Source: Armigeres subalbatus
Taxonomy: Eukaryota > Arthropoda > Insecta > Diptera > Culicidae
Direction of reading: 5' to 3'
Assembly: GCF_024139115.2 (NCBI RefSeq)
Contig: NC_085139.1
Span: forward strand, 69,297,203-69,361,202
Length of the DNA stretch: 64,000 bases
Made by a program: the position numbers and the translations under genes. The notes under the pieces are model-generated. The model saw only the letters and a list, made by a program, of their open reading frames with translations. It was not told where the DNA came from and ran no database searches. Positions 10,690 through 22,325 of this stretch are shown piece after piece. Positions within the stretch are counted from its first letter, which is position 1, and each line of letters starts with the position of its first letter.

Positions 10690-12110
10690 GGATTACTGGA
10701 AGAAATTATTTGAGACATTCCTGAAATAATTGCAGAAGACATTTCTTAAAAAAGTTCAAAGGAGCTCCTAAACCAATTTCCGCAGGAATTTCTTGAGCAA
10801 TTTTCATAAGAAATTTCTGAAGGGATTCTTCTAAGGGAATTTCAGAAGGTTTCCCTGATACAATTTCCGAAGAATTTCCCGAAAGAATTCCGACCGAAAA
10901 ATTTTTTAAATAATGCATTAAGGATATTCCGAAGAAGTTCTCAAGACGCAAGTATTCCTTAAGGATTTTTTTAAGGTGTCCTTAAAGGAATTTTTGAAAA
11001 AAATATTCTGATGTATTTTCAAAAGAATTTTTGGATCTATCTTCTAAGTAATTTTCTGAGAATTTGCCAGAGGTATCCTTAGAAGAAACTCCGAAGGAAT
11101 TCTTGGAGGATTGTGGAGGATCTTCAAAGACTTTCATGAAATATCACCTGGGTGAACACTGGAGAAATTTTCGAAAGAATTTTGAGAAAATCTGAAGAAG
11201 TATGATGATGGATCAACTGCAATACCGATATTTTTGGGTTTTTCTTTTTCGCATGAAGTCTTAATTCCAGAATCAAAACAGTGTTTTGTTTCACTATTGT
11301 CCGAATTTTAAAAGGAGCTCCCGGATATATTCCTAGTACAATTCAGATATTTCTGAATAAATTCTTGCAGGAGTTTCTGAAGTAATTTTGGAATGAATTC
11401 CTGTAGAAATCTAAAAACTGGAATTTTTTCGTGCATTCCTTTGATAATTATTCAGAAAATTGATTCAACAATTCCTTCACAAATTTGTTAAGAAATTCTT
11501 TTGGAAAATCTTTTCAGAATGTTCTATGGAAATTCCTTCTAGAATTCATTACGAAATTCCTCCCGAAATAAATTTTGAAATTCCTCCAAGAATTTCTCCA
11601 GAAAATCTTCTTACGAGAACACCTCCAGGAATAATTTATAAAATTCCCTCAGTATCTCATTTGAATACTCCTCCAGGGATTCTTTCTTAAAACCTCCCAA
11701 AAATCCTTTGTAAATTTCATTAGAAATTCCTTTGATAAAAAAATGTAAAGGAGCACAGTTGGCTACATTTTCGCCTTATAAGCGGATGGTCATGGGTTCG
11801 ATTCACAGCCCCAGTCACTCACAGCCCATGTGGTAGCGTATTGGGGAAGGCGCCTTATTAAATAGGAAATCCTAAGGAAGTTTTCGAAGCAGTTTCTTAC
11901 GTAAATTCAAAAGGATATTCTATAGGGATTTCGTAATAAATTTCCAGATATTTCTCGAAGGTATTCTCAAAAGGATTTCTAAATTAAATTTCCGAAGGAC
12001 TCCTGAAAGAATTTTCGAAGGGTTTTCTTAAGGGATCCCCGAAAGAATGCTTAAAGGGAATCCAAGAGAAAGATCAAAAGGAATCTCCGAAGGTCTATTT
12101 ATTTATTTCT
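10690..12110. repeat. Decayed GAATTCC-type short-period repeat field
   Basis: The sequence is full of diverged units such as GGAATTTCAGAAGG, GAAATTCCTCCAAGAATTTC and GAATTTCTCCAGAAAATC, with spacing around 21-25 bp. The units resemble the 24-bp satellite at 18.9-20.55 kb. Orientation changes: AAGAAATTTC/GGAATTTC-type to about 11150, AATTCCTCC-type at 11460-11730. The short open frames here (for example 11460-11690, FEIPPRISPENL) are by-products of the repeat. I read this as old, mutated array DNA. A SINE fragment lies within it. Confidence 0.6.
11751..11862 (+). mobile_element. tRNA-related SINE fragment
   Basis: AGCACAGTTGGCTACATTTT resembles a Pol III box A region. After CTTATAAGCGGATGG comes box B GGTTCGATTCA at 11796. 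The spacing fits a tRNA-like promoter. The following CAGCCCATGTGGTAGCGTAT.. is a short body. It has no mature tRNA acceptor end, so it is a SINE or tRNA-derived relic and not a functional tRNA gene. Confidence 0.55.
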
Positions 12111-12111
12111 T

Positions 12112-14020
12112 CGTCTTGAATTATAAAACTCCTCAGACTGCTTCTTATCTAATATTTCTTATTCTATTCTTAAAAACTAGTTTAGACACATTAAAATCAA
12201 AAACAGCACTTGAACTATTAAACGACCGAAAACAGTTTTCCAGAGGGTTGTTAAAACCATATGACGTCCTGTGACGCTGAATCATAATAAGATCGCGTTC
12301 ACGCAGATGCCGAGAAGGAGCGTAAAACGTAACGTTTTGCAATAAATATGGACACTGCACGACATTTTTAAAATATCAAAAACAAACAGCCTTTGCAGAT
12401 TAGTCCGACGAAGCGCAAGTGTCTCCAGCCCTATAAGTTTGCAGCGGCTGGAATAGTCCGGGAGGTTTACAGGATCATTCCAGGGAAGCCGACGGAGGGC
12501 GTATCTGATGAAACATCGTTGAACCTTTTCAATCCTGATAGATTGTGTCACGTGGTATGAGGACCACACACATACTGCATACTCCAAGATACTTCGCACT
12601 GTTGAACAGTATAGTGCTTTGAGTGCATAGATGTCCGTGAAGTCCTTTGTATTTCGACGAATGAAACCCAATGCAGCAAATGCTTTCGCGGTAGTCATGC
12701 TGATGTGCTCATTAAAACGAAGCTTGGTATCAATGGTCACCCCCAAATCGCGGATCAAATCTACACGTTCTAGTTGAGTGGAACCTATCGTATACCCATT
12801 TTCGATACGTGTGTTTCGGCGAGAAAACGATATAGCTTTGCATTTGCTTATGTTGAGAGCCATTCCATTTTCCGAACACCACAGTTGGAGTTCGTCTATA
12901 TCGGCTTGAAGCGCACAACAATCGAGATGCGATGAGATTACTTTAAATATTTTTAGGTCGTCAGCATACAGTAAATGGCCCGATTTTAGCCGACTACATA
13001 GGTCGTTTATAAACAGTACAAAGATTAAAGGTCCAAGTACACTTCCTTGCGGGACACCGGACGTAATGGTAAACGCGCGTGAACGAGAGCTATTCAATCT
13101 GACGAAGGCCTTTCTTCCACTTAAATATGAGTGCAGCCATTGCGTTATCCAGTCGGGAAAACCCAGATATTTGAATTTTTGAATAGTGAGCTCGTGGGGA
13201 ACTTTGTCGAAGGCCTTAGAGAAGTCGAAATATATTGCATCTACTTGATGTCGAGCCTCGATCTCTTTCGAGATATAATTCACATACGACATTAGGTTCG
13301 ATGTGGTCGATCGCTTCTTCATAAAACCGTGTTGAAAATCGGATAGCAGTGGCTGGGATGCGGCGTACAATACGTTATGGACAAGCTCTTCGAAGACTTT
13401 TCCCAAGCAGCATAAAATAGATATACCTCGGTAGTTTTCGACTTCGTGTTTGTCACCCGATTTAAATATCGGAGTGATGGCGGCCGTTTTCCATAGTTCA
13501 GGGAATGATCCCTCATGCAGTGACTTATTGAAGATCACTGCCAACGGTGCCTGCAATGACACAGCGCACTCCTTGATGAACATCGGCGATAGCCTATCCG
13601 TACCAGGTCCTTTTGAAATGTCTAATTTCTTCAATATTGCGAGGACATCGTTTTGCGAAACGACTAAAGGTGGTAGGTTAACATCGAAAGGAAGAACGTT
13701 TCGTAGAGTTTCGGGAGCAAAATTCGGCGAAGAAGAACTATGCACTCCATCAAAAAATCGGCGAAAAGGTTTGCAGAATCATCCGGTGTATCAGCTGAAC
13801 GATCTTTTAACGTCAAGTTGGTAGGAATGGCATTTGATTGCCTACGATTGCGTATGAACGACCAAAACGAGGACGGATTGTGTTTAGCAGTTTCTTCCAG
13901 GCGAGCGACATAGTCACGGAATACGGCTTCTTGCCGTTCGGTGTAGCTTGATTCTATTGAGCGGAGGCTGTTCCAGTTGTCTGCAGAACGTGTGCGAGTT
14001 ATTCCTAAAGTTATTCCTGG
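12112..14020 (-). mobile_element. I/Jockey/CR1-type LINE, 5'-truncated
   Basis: A minus-strand LINE ORF2 begins (sense) near 14020 with NWNSLRSIESSYTERQEAVF and NPSSFWSFIRNRRQSNAIP, the linker before the RT. It shifts frame near 13740 and continues as one 487-codon frame (13745-12282). RT landmarks: KGPGTDRLSPMFIKE, NYRGISILCCLGKVFEELV, DFQHGFMKKRSTTSNL, IYFDFSKAFDKVPHEL (motif A), ITSGVPQGSVLGPLIFVLF (motif B), LLYADDLKIF (motif C) and NISKCKAISFSRR. A second frameshift near 12350 precedes the C-terminal tail (YGFNNPLENCFRSFN). Catalytic residues are present. The endonuclease and ORF1 are missing. Both ends lie in the decayed GAATTCC repeat field. Confidence 0.85.
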
Positions 14021-14650
14021 AAGAGTTGCTAAAAAAATACGGATGAATTGGTTTAAAACATATTCCGAAGAAATTTCTAATTTAATTCGTGAAAGAAATT
14101 TCCGAATGACTTTCAAAATTTTATTATAATTCCAATCTTTGAATTTTGGGAGGAACCCAATGGAATTTATTCTCGAAATTCATTTTTTTTCAATTTGTCT
14201 TCGGAAATACCTTTCGAAATATCCTCGAAAATTCCTACAGAAGTTACTTTACAAATGTACTTCTCGAGATTCAGAAAAATATATAACGCTCTTTTAGTGG
14301 AATGTATTCAACCGTCTAAGACGAATTAAGTACTCTCCATTTTCTAGAGATTGTTTAGAGAATTCATTTACAAATTCTTTTAAAATTTCTTTGGCAATTC
14401 TTTTGTTAATTCCATTGGAAATTTGTTTGGAATACCAACGAAAAAGCTTTCTAGAGAATTCCTTTTATGATTTTTTATGATTTTGTCAAACAAATTCTTC
14501 CAGTAATTCCTCACGAATTCCTTTCCGAAACTCTAAGAAGAAATTTTTGGAATTTCTTTGAAAATTCGCTTACGAATTTATTCAGAACTTCATTCAGAAA
14601 TTCTTTTAAAAAAATGTAATTAAAAATTCCTAAACACCTTCGAATATTTA
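14021..14650. repeat. Decayed GAATTCC-type repeats, with Penelope-end scrap
   Basis: The repeat field seen before the LINE resumes (for example GAAATACCTTTCGAAATATCC, TTTAGAGAATTCATTTAC). Position 14281-14343 is a solo copy of the Penelope-type terminal sequence: CTCTTTTAGTGGAATGTATT, GTCTAAGACGAATTAAG, ACTCTCCATTTT. It matches the left arm of the foldback at 405-604. Confidence 0.55.
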
Positions 14651-14654
14651 TTTA

Positions 14655-14935
14655 AAAACTAGCGAAAAAACCCAGCTTTGCCCGGGTGTTGGCAAATGTC
14701 ACAATGAACTATTTGCAGCACCGCACGCTAGATCCATTTCCGTGGGTTTGTTTTGTTTTCTTCAACAGCGGACCCAAAATTGTATTCTACTGATTTTCTA
14801 CATTTCCCCGATAAATTCACTAAATTTTTGTATATACAAACCTTGCGGATCTTAAAACGAATCGATTACCCGTTTGCGAGTTAAATCGTCAGTAAGGAAA
14901 TCTGAACTCATTTTTATTATATAGAAGAAGAAGAT
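14655..14935. mobile_element. Unclassified interspersed repeat (CCCAGCTTTGCCCGGG)
   Basis: The block opens with AACTAGCGAAAAAACCCAGC and TTTGCCCGGGTGTTGG and ends CATTTTTATTATATAGAAGA. A TTTGCCCGGG module together with a TTTTATTATATAGA end is seen in widely dispersed non-coding retroelement tails of insects; that link is from general memory. The AT-rich flanks belong to the decayed repeat field, from which this block stands out in composition. Confidence 0.35.
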
Positions 14936-15194
14936 TCTACAGGGAGTCTCGTCAGAAATTAATTAATAAATTCTATTACGAATCATTTAGAAATTACTTC
15001 AAGAGTTTCTCGAAAAAATCATCTGGAAATACCTTTAATATTTTCGTTAGAAATCCTTACGAAAAATCCTTTAAGATTAAATGAATTTTGTATGGTTTTA
15101 CTGAAACAAAAGAAAGTTCCGAATTTCTGGATGAATTAACAAAGAACTTTCCAGAAGATTTTCCGAAGGAGTCCCTGGAGGAAACACAAAAGGC
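14936..15194. repeat. Decayed GAATTCC-type repeats
   Basis: The same diverged short-period units continue (GAATCATTTAGAAATTACTT, GAAATACCTTTAATATTTTC). The open frame starting at 15088 begins in this field and then runs into the RTE fragment, so its first 45 or so residues are not part of the retroelement protein. Confidence 0.5.
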
Positions 15195-15910
15195 GTTAAT
15201 GAAAAAAAAACTAAATTATTGCTGGGATTATTGTGGGTTCATTAGTGGTGGTGGTAGCGAAATAGTGCTGGATGGTGAAAAATTTGAAGTGGTAGAAGAA
15301 TTTGTGTATCTTGGAACATTAGTGACGTGCGATAATGATGTTACCCGCGAGGTGAAAAGGCGTATTGCAGCTGCAAATAGGGCTTATTACGGACTTCGTA
15401 ACCAGCTTAAGTCCCGTAGTGTGCAAACGAAAACAAAACTCGCGCTGTATACTACTCTGATTCTTCCGGTGGCTTTATACGGCCATGAGACATGGACGTT
15501 AAAGGAGGCTGATCGGAGAGCTCTCGGAGTGTTTGAGCGTAAGGTGCTGCGGACAATACTCGGCGGTAAACAGGAGAACGGTATCTGGCGGCGTCGCATG
15601 AATCACGAATTGTACCAGGTGTAAGGGCTGGATATTATTAAGCTTATACAACACGACAGACTACGGTGGGCTGGTCACGTTGTTCGTATGCCGGAAGAAC
15701 GTCAAGCGAAGATAATATTTAGTAGAGAACCCGGAAGAGACCGCAGGCTTCGTGGAAGACCGCGTACACGAGCTTTTTGCAGTTGAAGAGGACCTGAGGG
15801 CGCTCAATGTTCAGGGCGACTGGAAGCGATTGGCCCAGGATCGAGTCCAGTGAAGAAGGATACTCCATTCGGCGTAGGTTCATCGAAGAGCTGTAGCCCA
15901 TCAAGTATCA
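15195..15910 (+). mobile_element. RTE-like LINE, C-terminal fragment
   Basis: The plus strand encodes the part after the RT core: EIVLDGEKFEVVEEFVYLGT, LVTCDNDVTREVKRRIAAAN, YYGLRNQLKSRSV, LYGHETWTLKEADRRALGVF, VLRTILGGKQENGIWRRRMN, then after a stop at 15622 DRLRWAGHVVRMPEE. A frame break follows near 15745. The 3' end near 15900 carries a tandem CAAGTAT repeat, like the short repeat tails of RTE elements. Flanked on both sides by decayed GAATTCC repeats, so it inserted into, or was captured by, that field. Confidence 0.82.
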
Positions 15911-16200
15911 AGTATCAAGAAAGTATTGCTGGGAATTTCTAAGGTGAAAACCATTCTGAAGGATATTTAGAAGAAATTTTTGAATAAATTCCTGGAGAAA
16001 TTTCAGAAGAATGAATTTTCGAAGAAAGCCTGAAAGATTTTCGGATAGATTTGGCAAAGGAATTCTTACAGGAATTTACGATGGAATTTTCAATAGAATT
16101 TCCGGAGAAATACCGATTGGATTACCGATTCCTAGAATTTTTTTTCTTTCGAAAATGATTTCAAAAAATTCTTCGTAAGTTTTTCCAGGATTAATCAAAA
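15911..16200. repeat. Decayed GAATTCC-type repeats
   Basis: Last stretch of the diverged short-period field (GAATAAATTCCTGGAGAAAT, GGAATTTACGATGGAATTTT) before unrelated DNA. Confidence 0.5.
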
Positions 16201-17869
16201 TTCTAGGAATATTAGTTATTTTTCACAGGACAATTTTGGCGTATATTATTAAATTTCAAAGAAATATTCGATTTGATGGGTCATGTGCCTCATCGTGCCC
16301 CAGATTTACTTCTATTACGCTAAGCCTATTCAAAATTGCACCGCACAAAAAATTACCAAATGACCAATCCAAACTCTACTGGCGAAAATCGACTCTAGTG
16401 ACGATGTTCGATCATGAACAAAACTTGCTGTTGATTGCCATTGTTGACCTACATTTTGGAAATCCTTAAGAATTTATACCCCTGACATAGCTAGCGACTC
16501 CTCTCGCGGATGGCGCAAAAGTAGCCGTACACCATTCTCACCCCGTTGTAGAAGGCACCTAAGGAACTTCTCGTACCGGGACCAGAACAGAGGGTGGTCT
16601 GCTACGTCATAAAAATAAATTGCATTCATAAATTTTAGTTTTTGCAATACGTTGTGGATTACGGCGAGGACGAATCCACCAACTGACGACGCTGGCTGTG
16701 AGTGTTTTTTGTTTGCATTCCGCGCGTTTCACTATTCTGGCTATCGAGTTTTACTCCTTTCGTTTCGATATGTGTCTCGTTTTTTTTTTGGGTTATCCAA
16801 ATGTCTACTTCCTTAGCACCGACACTTTACCCGTCGAGTACCTACCAGTAAGAACCCGTTTTATTTCAGTTTGAATGTGTTTTGAATAGCGCCACTTACT
16901 AAGTCGAGGTGCGAGGTCGTAGTGGATGTGAAGGCGTGTGGGATTGTACCATCAAACACAGCTGCTTGCTATTGAGTATGGGGGTGCTCTGTTTATTTGA
17001 GTTTAAACTTATATTCTGAGAAGCCTAAAAATACTCTTCCGGTATCAGGAAAGGAATGTTACTTCAAACTTTCATCTGATACAAGTTGAGCGAATCTTTC
17101 AAAGATATACTAAGAATACTCAAGACATCAAACGACTTTGAAAAAAATCTTTGAATATTTATCATTTAGCATTTAACTTCAAGTTATCATCAACATTTTT
17201 TGGTAGCCGAGCTAATCCTAAGGAGGACATCCTTAACCTAGTGGTGAGGGGCGCGGTAGTATATGCTCTTCTTTTTCAACCCAAACAGAGAATTTTTTAG
17301 CGTACAAAAAAGTTTAGTTAGTCTTTCAAAGTAACTTTCTTGACGCTTGATCATAAATTCTATCACTTCCAATGGCTTCAAGTAATGCCGCATCATTACA
17401 ATTGGCTTATAAATGGTGGGAATCAGCGGATACGCCTACCGAATCTGTTGACAAGATAGGTTCTACCAAATGCAGTGTGCAAAATGGCTCTGCAACATTT
17501 TTCAACAGCCTGGCACACAGTTGAAAAGCAAACTTTCTTTCCTCGTGAAAGAAAAGCATGCTCGCATCCATAAAACCAATAAACTGCAAGCCTCGAACTA
17601 CGAACGGCGCGCAACGCTTAATCGCTTCATGAGTACGAGGCGTGTGCGATTTATTGCCCATTTTTTCCCAACCTTCTCATCCGGGTCCAGTCTTTACGGT
17701 GCAGTGTTATCCTCTTTTGAGAAAAAAAGAAATCCCATTGCAGTGTTGGACCAAACGTGTTTGGTACATTGTAATCTGGAATGTAATGCACGGTGCCACA
17801 TCTTAGAAGCGGAAGTGCACCACGGCGCACAGTGATGCCACTCCATACAAAACATGGAAAAAAGTCTTT
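16201..17869. other. Unassigned DNA
   Basis: No recognisable protein, RNA gene or terminal repeat. Open frames at 17407-17661 (minus) and 17470-17835 (plus) overlap one another and show no family signature. The G+C-richer part around 16500-16960 could be an old LTR or UTR, but I see nothing decisive. Confidence 0.4.
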
Positions 17870-18275
17870 TCAATCACTTTTTGTCAACCGATTTTCTCGC
17901 AACAGGTTGCATTCGATGCGGAATATTGTCCCATTGTTTCCTATTGAAAATTGGCCGGATAGGACTATGGGCTCAAAAGTTGTGGCCAAAATACATTTTT
18001 TTCATACAAAAAACGGGTAAAACCCCATCACTCATTTTTTTTGGCACTTATCCTCAACCGACTCGCTCGCAACAAACTGCATTCAAAGCAGAATCCTGTT
18101 CCATTGTTTCTTATTGAAAATTTGGTCAGATCGGACAATGGGATCAGAAGTTATGGCCAAAATACTAATTTCATTATTACAATACAAAATCACTTTTTTG
18201 GCACTTATGTCCATCCGATTTGCTTGCAACAAGTTGCGTTCGGTGAGAAATTGTATAATGCATATAAACAAATAT
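17870..18275. repeat. Three-unit tandem repeat, period about 155-170 bp
   Basis: Three diverged copies follow one another. Each has CAACCGA.T...CTCGCAACA (17884, 18055, about 18211), then TTGCATTC and, in the first two, CCATTGTTTC.TATTGAAAAT and ATGGG.TCA.AAGTT.TGGCC. The third is truncated after GTTGCGTTCGGTGAG. Open frames here are by-products. Confidence 0.7.
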
Positions 18276-18890
18276 GAAAAATAAGACCTATCCACATATT
18301 TGTGTTATTTTTCCCTTTTCTTACATATTTCTTAATTCTTTTGAACGAACGAGAAAGGCACCATCACCGATAGGTGGATTATTTAGGGTTTTTGTGCTTG
18401 AGATTGCTACGAAGCTTTTTTAAGACAGTGATATATAAAACTTATCATATACATATGACGATTTTATGACCCTGGAATAAGCCTTAAGGTCTGAGGGAAG
18501 GGTTTTCCGTTAAAAAAGCACGTGGCATCCCTCTCTGACAGAGAAAATTGTCCAATTCAGCCCGCCAGAATGACGTTGTCAGTGTCGCCAAAATTATTTC
18601 ATCAATATGCAGTTTACAATTGCTTTAGAATTTGCCGTAAACGGAGAATAAAAGGAATTGGCAACAATGGGGAAGAAATTTATTACTCATGCCTGCATGC
18701 ATGCAGTGGTTCGGCGAGAGAACAGCAACAACGTCGACCAATCACACAATGAGCAGATCAAAATAAAGAAACTCCAGCTGGTTTTGGAAAATGAAAACAT
18801 GAGCCATGAAAAGGATTTGTGTAATAACAGTAGTGCTGATGTAAATAAGAAAAATAAGACAATCAAGACAAATAAGACAAATAAAATTAG
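18276..18890. other. Unassigned DNA before the 24-bp satellite
   Basis: No recognisable gene. A plus-strand frame (18658-18981) runs from ordinary sequence into the satellite; its first half is rich in Asn and Lys (KNKTIKTNKTNK) from AAT/AAG-rich DNA. Confidence 0.4.
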
Positions 18891-19725
18891 TTGCTCCAGG
18901 AATTCCTCTGGAAGCTCCTCCGTAAATTCCTCCGGAAGTTCCCCCCTGCATTCCTTCGGGAATTATTCCAGGAGTTCCTGAGAAAGTTCCTCCAGGAATT
19001 TCTCCGGGAGTTCTTCCAGAAATTCCTTCGGAAGTTTCTCCAGGAATTCCTTCGGAAGTTCCTCCAGGAATTTCTTCGGAAGTTCCTCCAGGAATTCCTT
19101 CGGAAGTTCCTCCAGGAATTCCTTCGGAAGTTCCTCCAGGAATTCCTTCGGAAGTTCCTCCAGGAATTCCTTCGGAAGTTCCTCCAGGAATTTCTTCGGA
19201 AGTTCCTTCAGGAATTCCTTTGGAAGTTCCTCCAGGAATTCCTTTGGAAGTTCCTCCAGGAATTCCTTTGGAAGTTCCTCCAGGAGTTCCTTTGGAAGTT
19301 CCTCCAGGAATTCCTTTGGAAGTTCCTCCAGGAATTCCTTTGGAAGTTCCTCCAGGAGTTCTTTTGGAAGTTCCTCCAGGAATTCCGTTGGAAGTTCCTC
19401 CAGGAATTCCTTTGGAAGTACCTCCAGGAATTCCTTTGGAAGTTCCTCCAGGAATTCCTTTGGAAGTTCCTCCAGGAATTCCTTTGGAAGTTCCTCCAGG
19501 AATTTCTTTGGAAGTTCCTCCAGGAATTCCTTTGGAAGTTCCTCTGGAAGTTCCTCCAGGAATTCCCTCGTAAGTTCCTCCAGGAACTCCTTCGGAAGTG
19601 CCTCCAGGAATTCCTTCGGAAGTTCCTCCAGGAATTCCTTCGGAAGTTCCTCCAGGAATTCCTTCGGAAGTTCCTCCAGGAATTCCTTCGGGACTTCCTC
19701 CAGGAATTCCTTCGGAAGTTCCGGA
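18891..19725. repeat. 24-bp satellite, forward block
   Basis: About 35 tandem units of 24 bp with core GGAATTCCTTCGGAAGTT plus TCCTCCA. Position-specific variants form runs: TTCGG units to about 19200, TTTGG units 19210-19550, then TTCGG units again. Since 24 is divisible by three, each frame reads a fixed 8-residue cycle (KFLQEFLR, EVPPGIPL or SSSRNSFG), which creates long open frames on both strands. These should not be annotated as genes. GGAATTCC contains an EcoRI site. Confidence 0.93.
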
Positions 19726-20165
19726 GCAACTTCCAGAGGAATTTCCGGAGCAACTTCCGGAGGTATTTTCGGAGCAACTTCCGGAGGAATTTTCGGAGCA
19801 ACTTCCGGAGGAATTCTTGGAGAAACTTCCGAAGGAATTCCTGGAGGAACTTCCGGAGGAATTCCTGGAGGAACTTTCGGAGGAATTCCTGGAGGAACTT
19901 CCGGAGGAACTTCTGGAGGAATTCCTGGAGGAACTTCCGGAGGAATTCCTGGAGGAATTTCCGGAGGAAATTCCTGATGAGTTCCTGTAGAAATATTAAG
20001 AAGAATGCATGAAGGAATTCCTGGAGGAATATCCGGAGGAGTTCCTGTAGTTCTGGAAGAATCCCAGAGAAAGATTTGGGGGAATATCCGGAAAAATTCC
20101 TAGAGGAATATCCAGAGGAATTCTTGGAGGGATATTCGGAAGAATTCCTCCGAAAACTCCAGGTT
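19726..20165. repeat. 24-bp satellite, inverted block
   Basis: From about 19726 the same unit appears as its reverse complement (GGAACTTCCGGAGGAATTCC). It is regular to about 19975 and diverged to 20165. The switch creates a large inverted repeat with the preceding forward block, able in principle to fold back on itself. Confidence 0.9.
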
Positions 20166-20550
20166 CCTTCTGGAGATGCATTCTGAATTTTCTCCGGAAG
20201 TTCCTTCTGGAATTCCTCCGGAAGTTCTTTCTGAAATTTCCCCGGAAGCTCCTTCTGGAATTCCGCCGGAAGTTTATTTTAAAATTCTTGCGGAAGTTCA
20301 TTTCGGAATTCCTCCGGAGGTTCCTCCTGAAATTCCTCCGGAAGTTCCTTTTTGGAAAGTTTTGGAAGTTATTTCTGGAATATCTTTGGAAGTTCCTTCT
20401 GGAATTCATCTGGAAGTTCCTCTTGGAACTCCTCCGAAAGTTCTTTCTAGAACTCCTCCGGAAATTTTTTTTTAATGCCTGCGGAAGTTGCTTCGGAAAA
20501 TCCGAAGTTCTTCCAGGAATCCTTCTGGAAGTTCCTCTAGTAATTCCTGA
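20166..20550. repeat. 24-bp satellite, second forward block, diverged
   Basis: The unit returns to the original orientation (GGAAGTTCCTTCTGGAATTC) with more substitutions than the first block, for about 15 units, ending near TCCTCTAGTAATTCC. Confidence 0.85.
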
Positions 20551-20676
20551 TAGACCAATTGATACTAACACCTACACAGTTTGAAAATTTTTGAACTTCA
20601 TATACGTTTCATGATTCATATTTTGAATCATATACGCTGGCTCGACGGCCGTGTATGGACATAACTGGTAAATGTC
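20551..20676. repeat. 140-bp tandem repeat, left part of interrupted array
   Basis: GATAGACCAATTGATACTAA and TATGGACATAACTGGTAAAT match the start and end of the repeat units found at 23602-24310 (TAGACCAATTGATCC..., TATGGACATGACTGGTTGAT). The array is interrupted here by the Penelope-like element, whose target duplication TGGTAAATGTC is at 20666-20676. Confidence 0.7.
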
Positions 20677-20989
20677 GATAAGAAAATTATTTTGAGCTTT
20701 TTAGTGGAATGTCTTCACTTGTCATAAGACGAGTTAGTACAATCCCATTGAATTCCACCACTTAATTGTATCTTGACAGATACGTATTTCGACCTCAAAT
20801 GTAAGGCCGTCTTCAGTGTCTCGTACTTGACTCGACTTGAAGAAAATGATCGCAGCTTACACTATTTATACTATGCGTAGGTATAATAATTTATCTAGGT
20901 ACTTATCTAGTTACATTTACTACGGTGTTTACTTCTACTCGCTTGTTTCGCTTAATGCTTAGGTATAAACTTGAAGAGCCAGGAGCTAC

Positions 20990-22325
20990 CATTTCCTTGA
21001 TCTTTATTCAACAACCGCGTTTGTACCTGTCGGTAGATTTCTCACAGCAACATCAAGTTTCCACGGAGAAGAGACATTTCTTAAAATTTTAATGTTTGAT
21101 GTCGTAATTGAATGATTTTCCTGATATACATGTTCAGCTACCTTAGACCTAAACTCATAATTCAACCCCTTATCAGTTTCCCTCTTAGCCTTACTTACTT
21201 CTGCAATATGTTCTTTGAACCTTATATCTAACGATCTTTTGTTTGACCTACATATACTTTATCACACTGTGAACAATTAATTTGATAAACCCCGGCCTTA
21301 TTTAACATTTCTACTCTATCCTTTGTGGAGCCCAACAGTGTCTTCAGTTGATTGCTTCTGCTGGAGAATACTAAATCGATGCCGAATTTCCTCAGTCGAT
21401 GGCGTAGCTGGTGGGTGATGTGTCGATCATAGGGGACCGATACCCTCTTCAGCGGTTCATCGATCGGTGTCAGTGTTGTCAGTTCGTTTTTTCGTAGGTT
21501 CCTCTGCTTCTTGTTGATGATTGCTTGTATTGTTCTTTCCTTGTATCCGTTGATCCTCGCTGTTTCCAAGATGTGTTGTAGCTCCTTCGTTTTTCCTTCT
21601 TCGCTCAGGCGAATCGTCTGCCTCCTGTGGATCATGTGATGAAAAGCTGCCATTTATGCTGATACGAATGATTTGATGTGTATGGGATGACTCTCATGGT
21701 GTTGGTGGGCTTCCTGTAGATTTCGAAGTCTAATGTTGCATTTGTTCCCTTGATAACCAGTAGATCCAAGAAAGGTAATTTACCTTCCTTTTCATCCTCG
21801 TGGGTGAATTTGATGTCTTTATGCACGATGTTTATCGCTTACAAAATCCTGGATAGACCTTTCCGGTTGATAACGCTGAAAATGTCGTCCACGTATCTCC
21901 ACCATTTCTCGGGTAGTACTCCTTGTTTCTCTAGGTTGTCCTCCAAATTCTCCATGAATAATTCGCACAAAAACGGTGATAGCGGATTTCCCATAGGTGC
22001 ACCCTTCGTTTGTTTGTAGAAGCTTCCACGGAATGTAAAGTAGTTCTCATTCATGCATAATCTTGCAAGCTTGAGATACATCTTTACTTTTCCTCGCCAT
22101 GCTGTATCCGTCCGTTGTTCTATTAGCCAATCCTCCAAAAGGTTCAGAGCATCCTTCACTGGAACGCTTGGGAATAATGCCGCTACGTCGAATGATACCA
22201 TGATGTCCTCTTCTCCGATGTTTCCTGATTCCAATATCCTCTTGGTGAACTCCTGGGTGTTTACAACTGATCTGCTGGGGAACGGCTTCGGCATACTCTG
22301 GAACTCCTTGACTAACCACTTTACA
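20990..22325 (-). pseudogene. Penelope RT and GIY-YIG endonuclease, minus-strand copy
   Basis: Sense reading from 22325: VKEFQSMPKPFPSRSVVNTQ, VSFDVAALFPSVPVKDAL (RT motif A, catalytic Asp), YKQTKGAPMGNPLSPFLCEL (motif B), WRYVDDIFSVINRKG (motif C, intact Asp pair), a stop at about 21839 where the other copy has Glu, then DIKFTHEDEKEGKLPFLDLL. A frameshift near 21640 leads to the linker and the GIY-YIG endonuclease start (VYQINCSQCDKVYVGQT). A second frameshift near 21230 breaks the rest of that domain (Arg and Glu residues continue out of frame). The N-terminal part of the RT is missing. In this class reverse transcription is coupled to the GIY-YIG nuclease. Confidence 0.88.

Noticed and set aside
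17407..18117. Overlapping frames of 75-121 codons near the 160-bp tandem repeat
   Set aside because: No family signature; several frames overlap on both strands and part of the region is a tandem repeat.
18891..20012. A 373-codon frame rich in KFLQEFLR repeats, and overlapping frames
   Set aside because: By-product of the 24-bp satellite; every frame is a simple 8-residue cycle set by the DNA unit.
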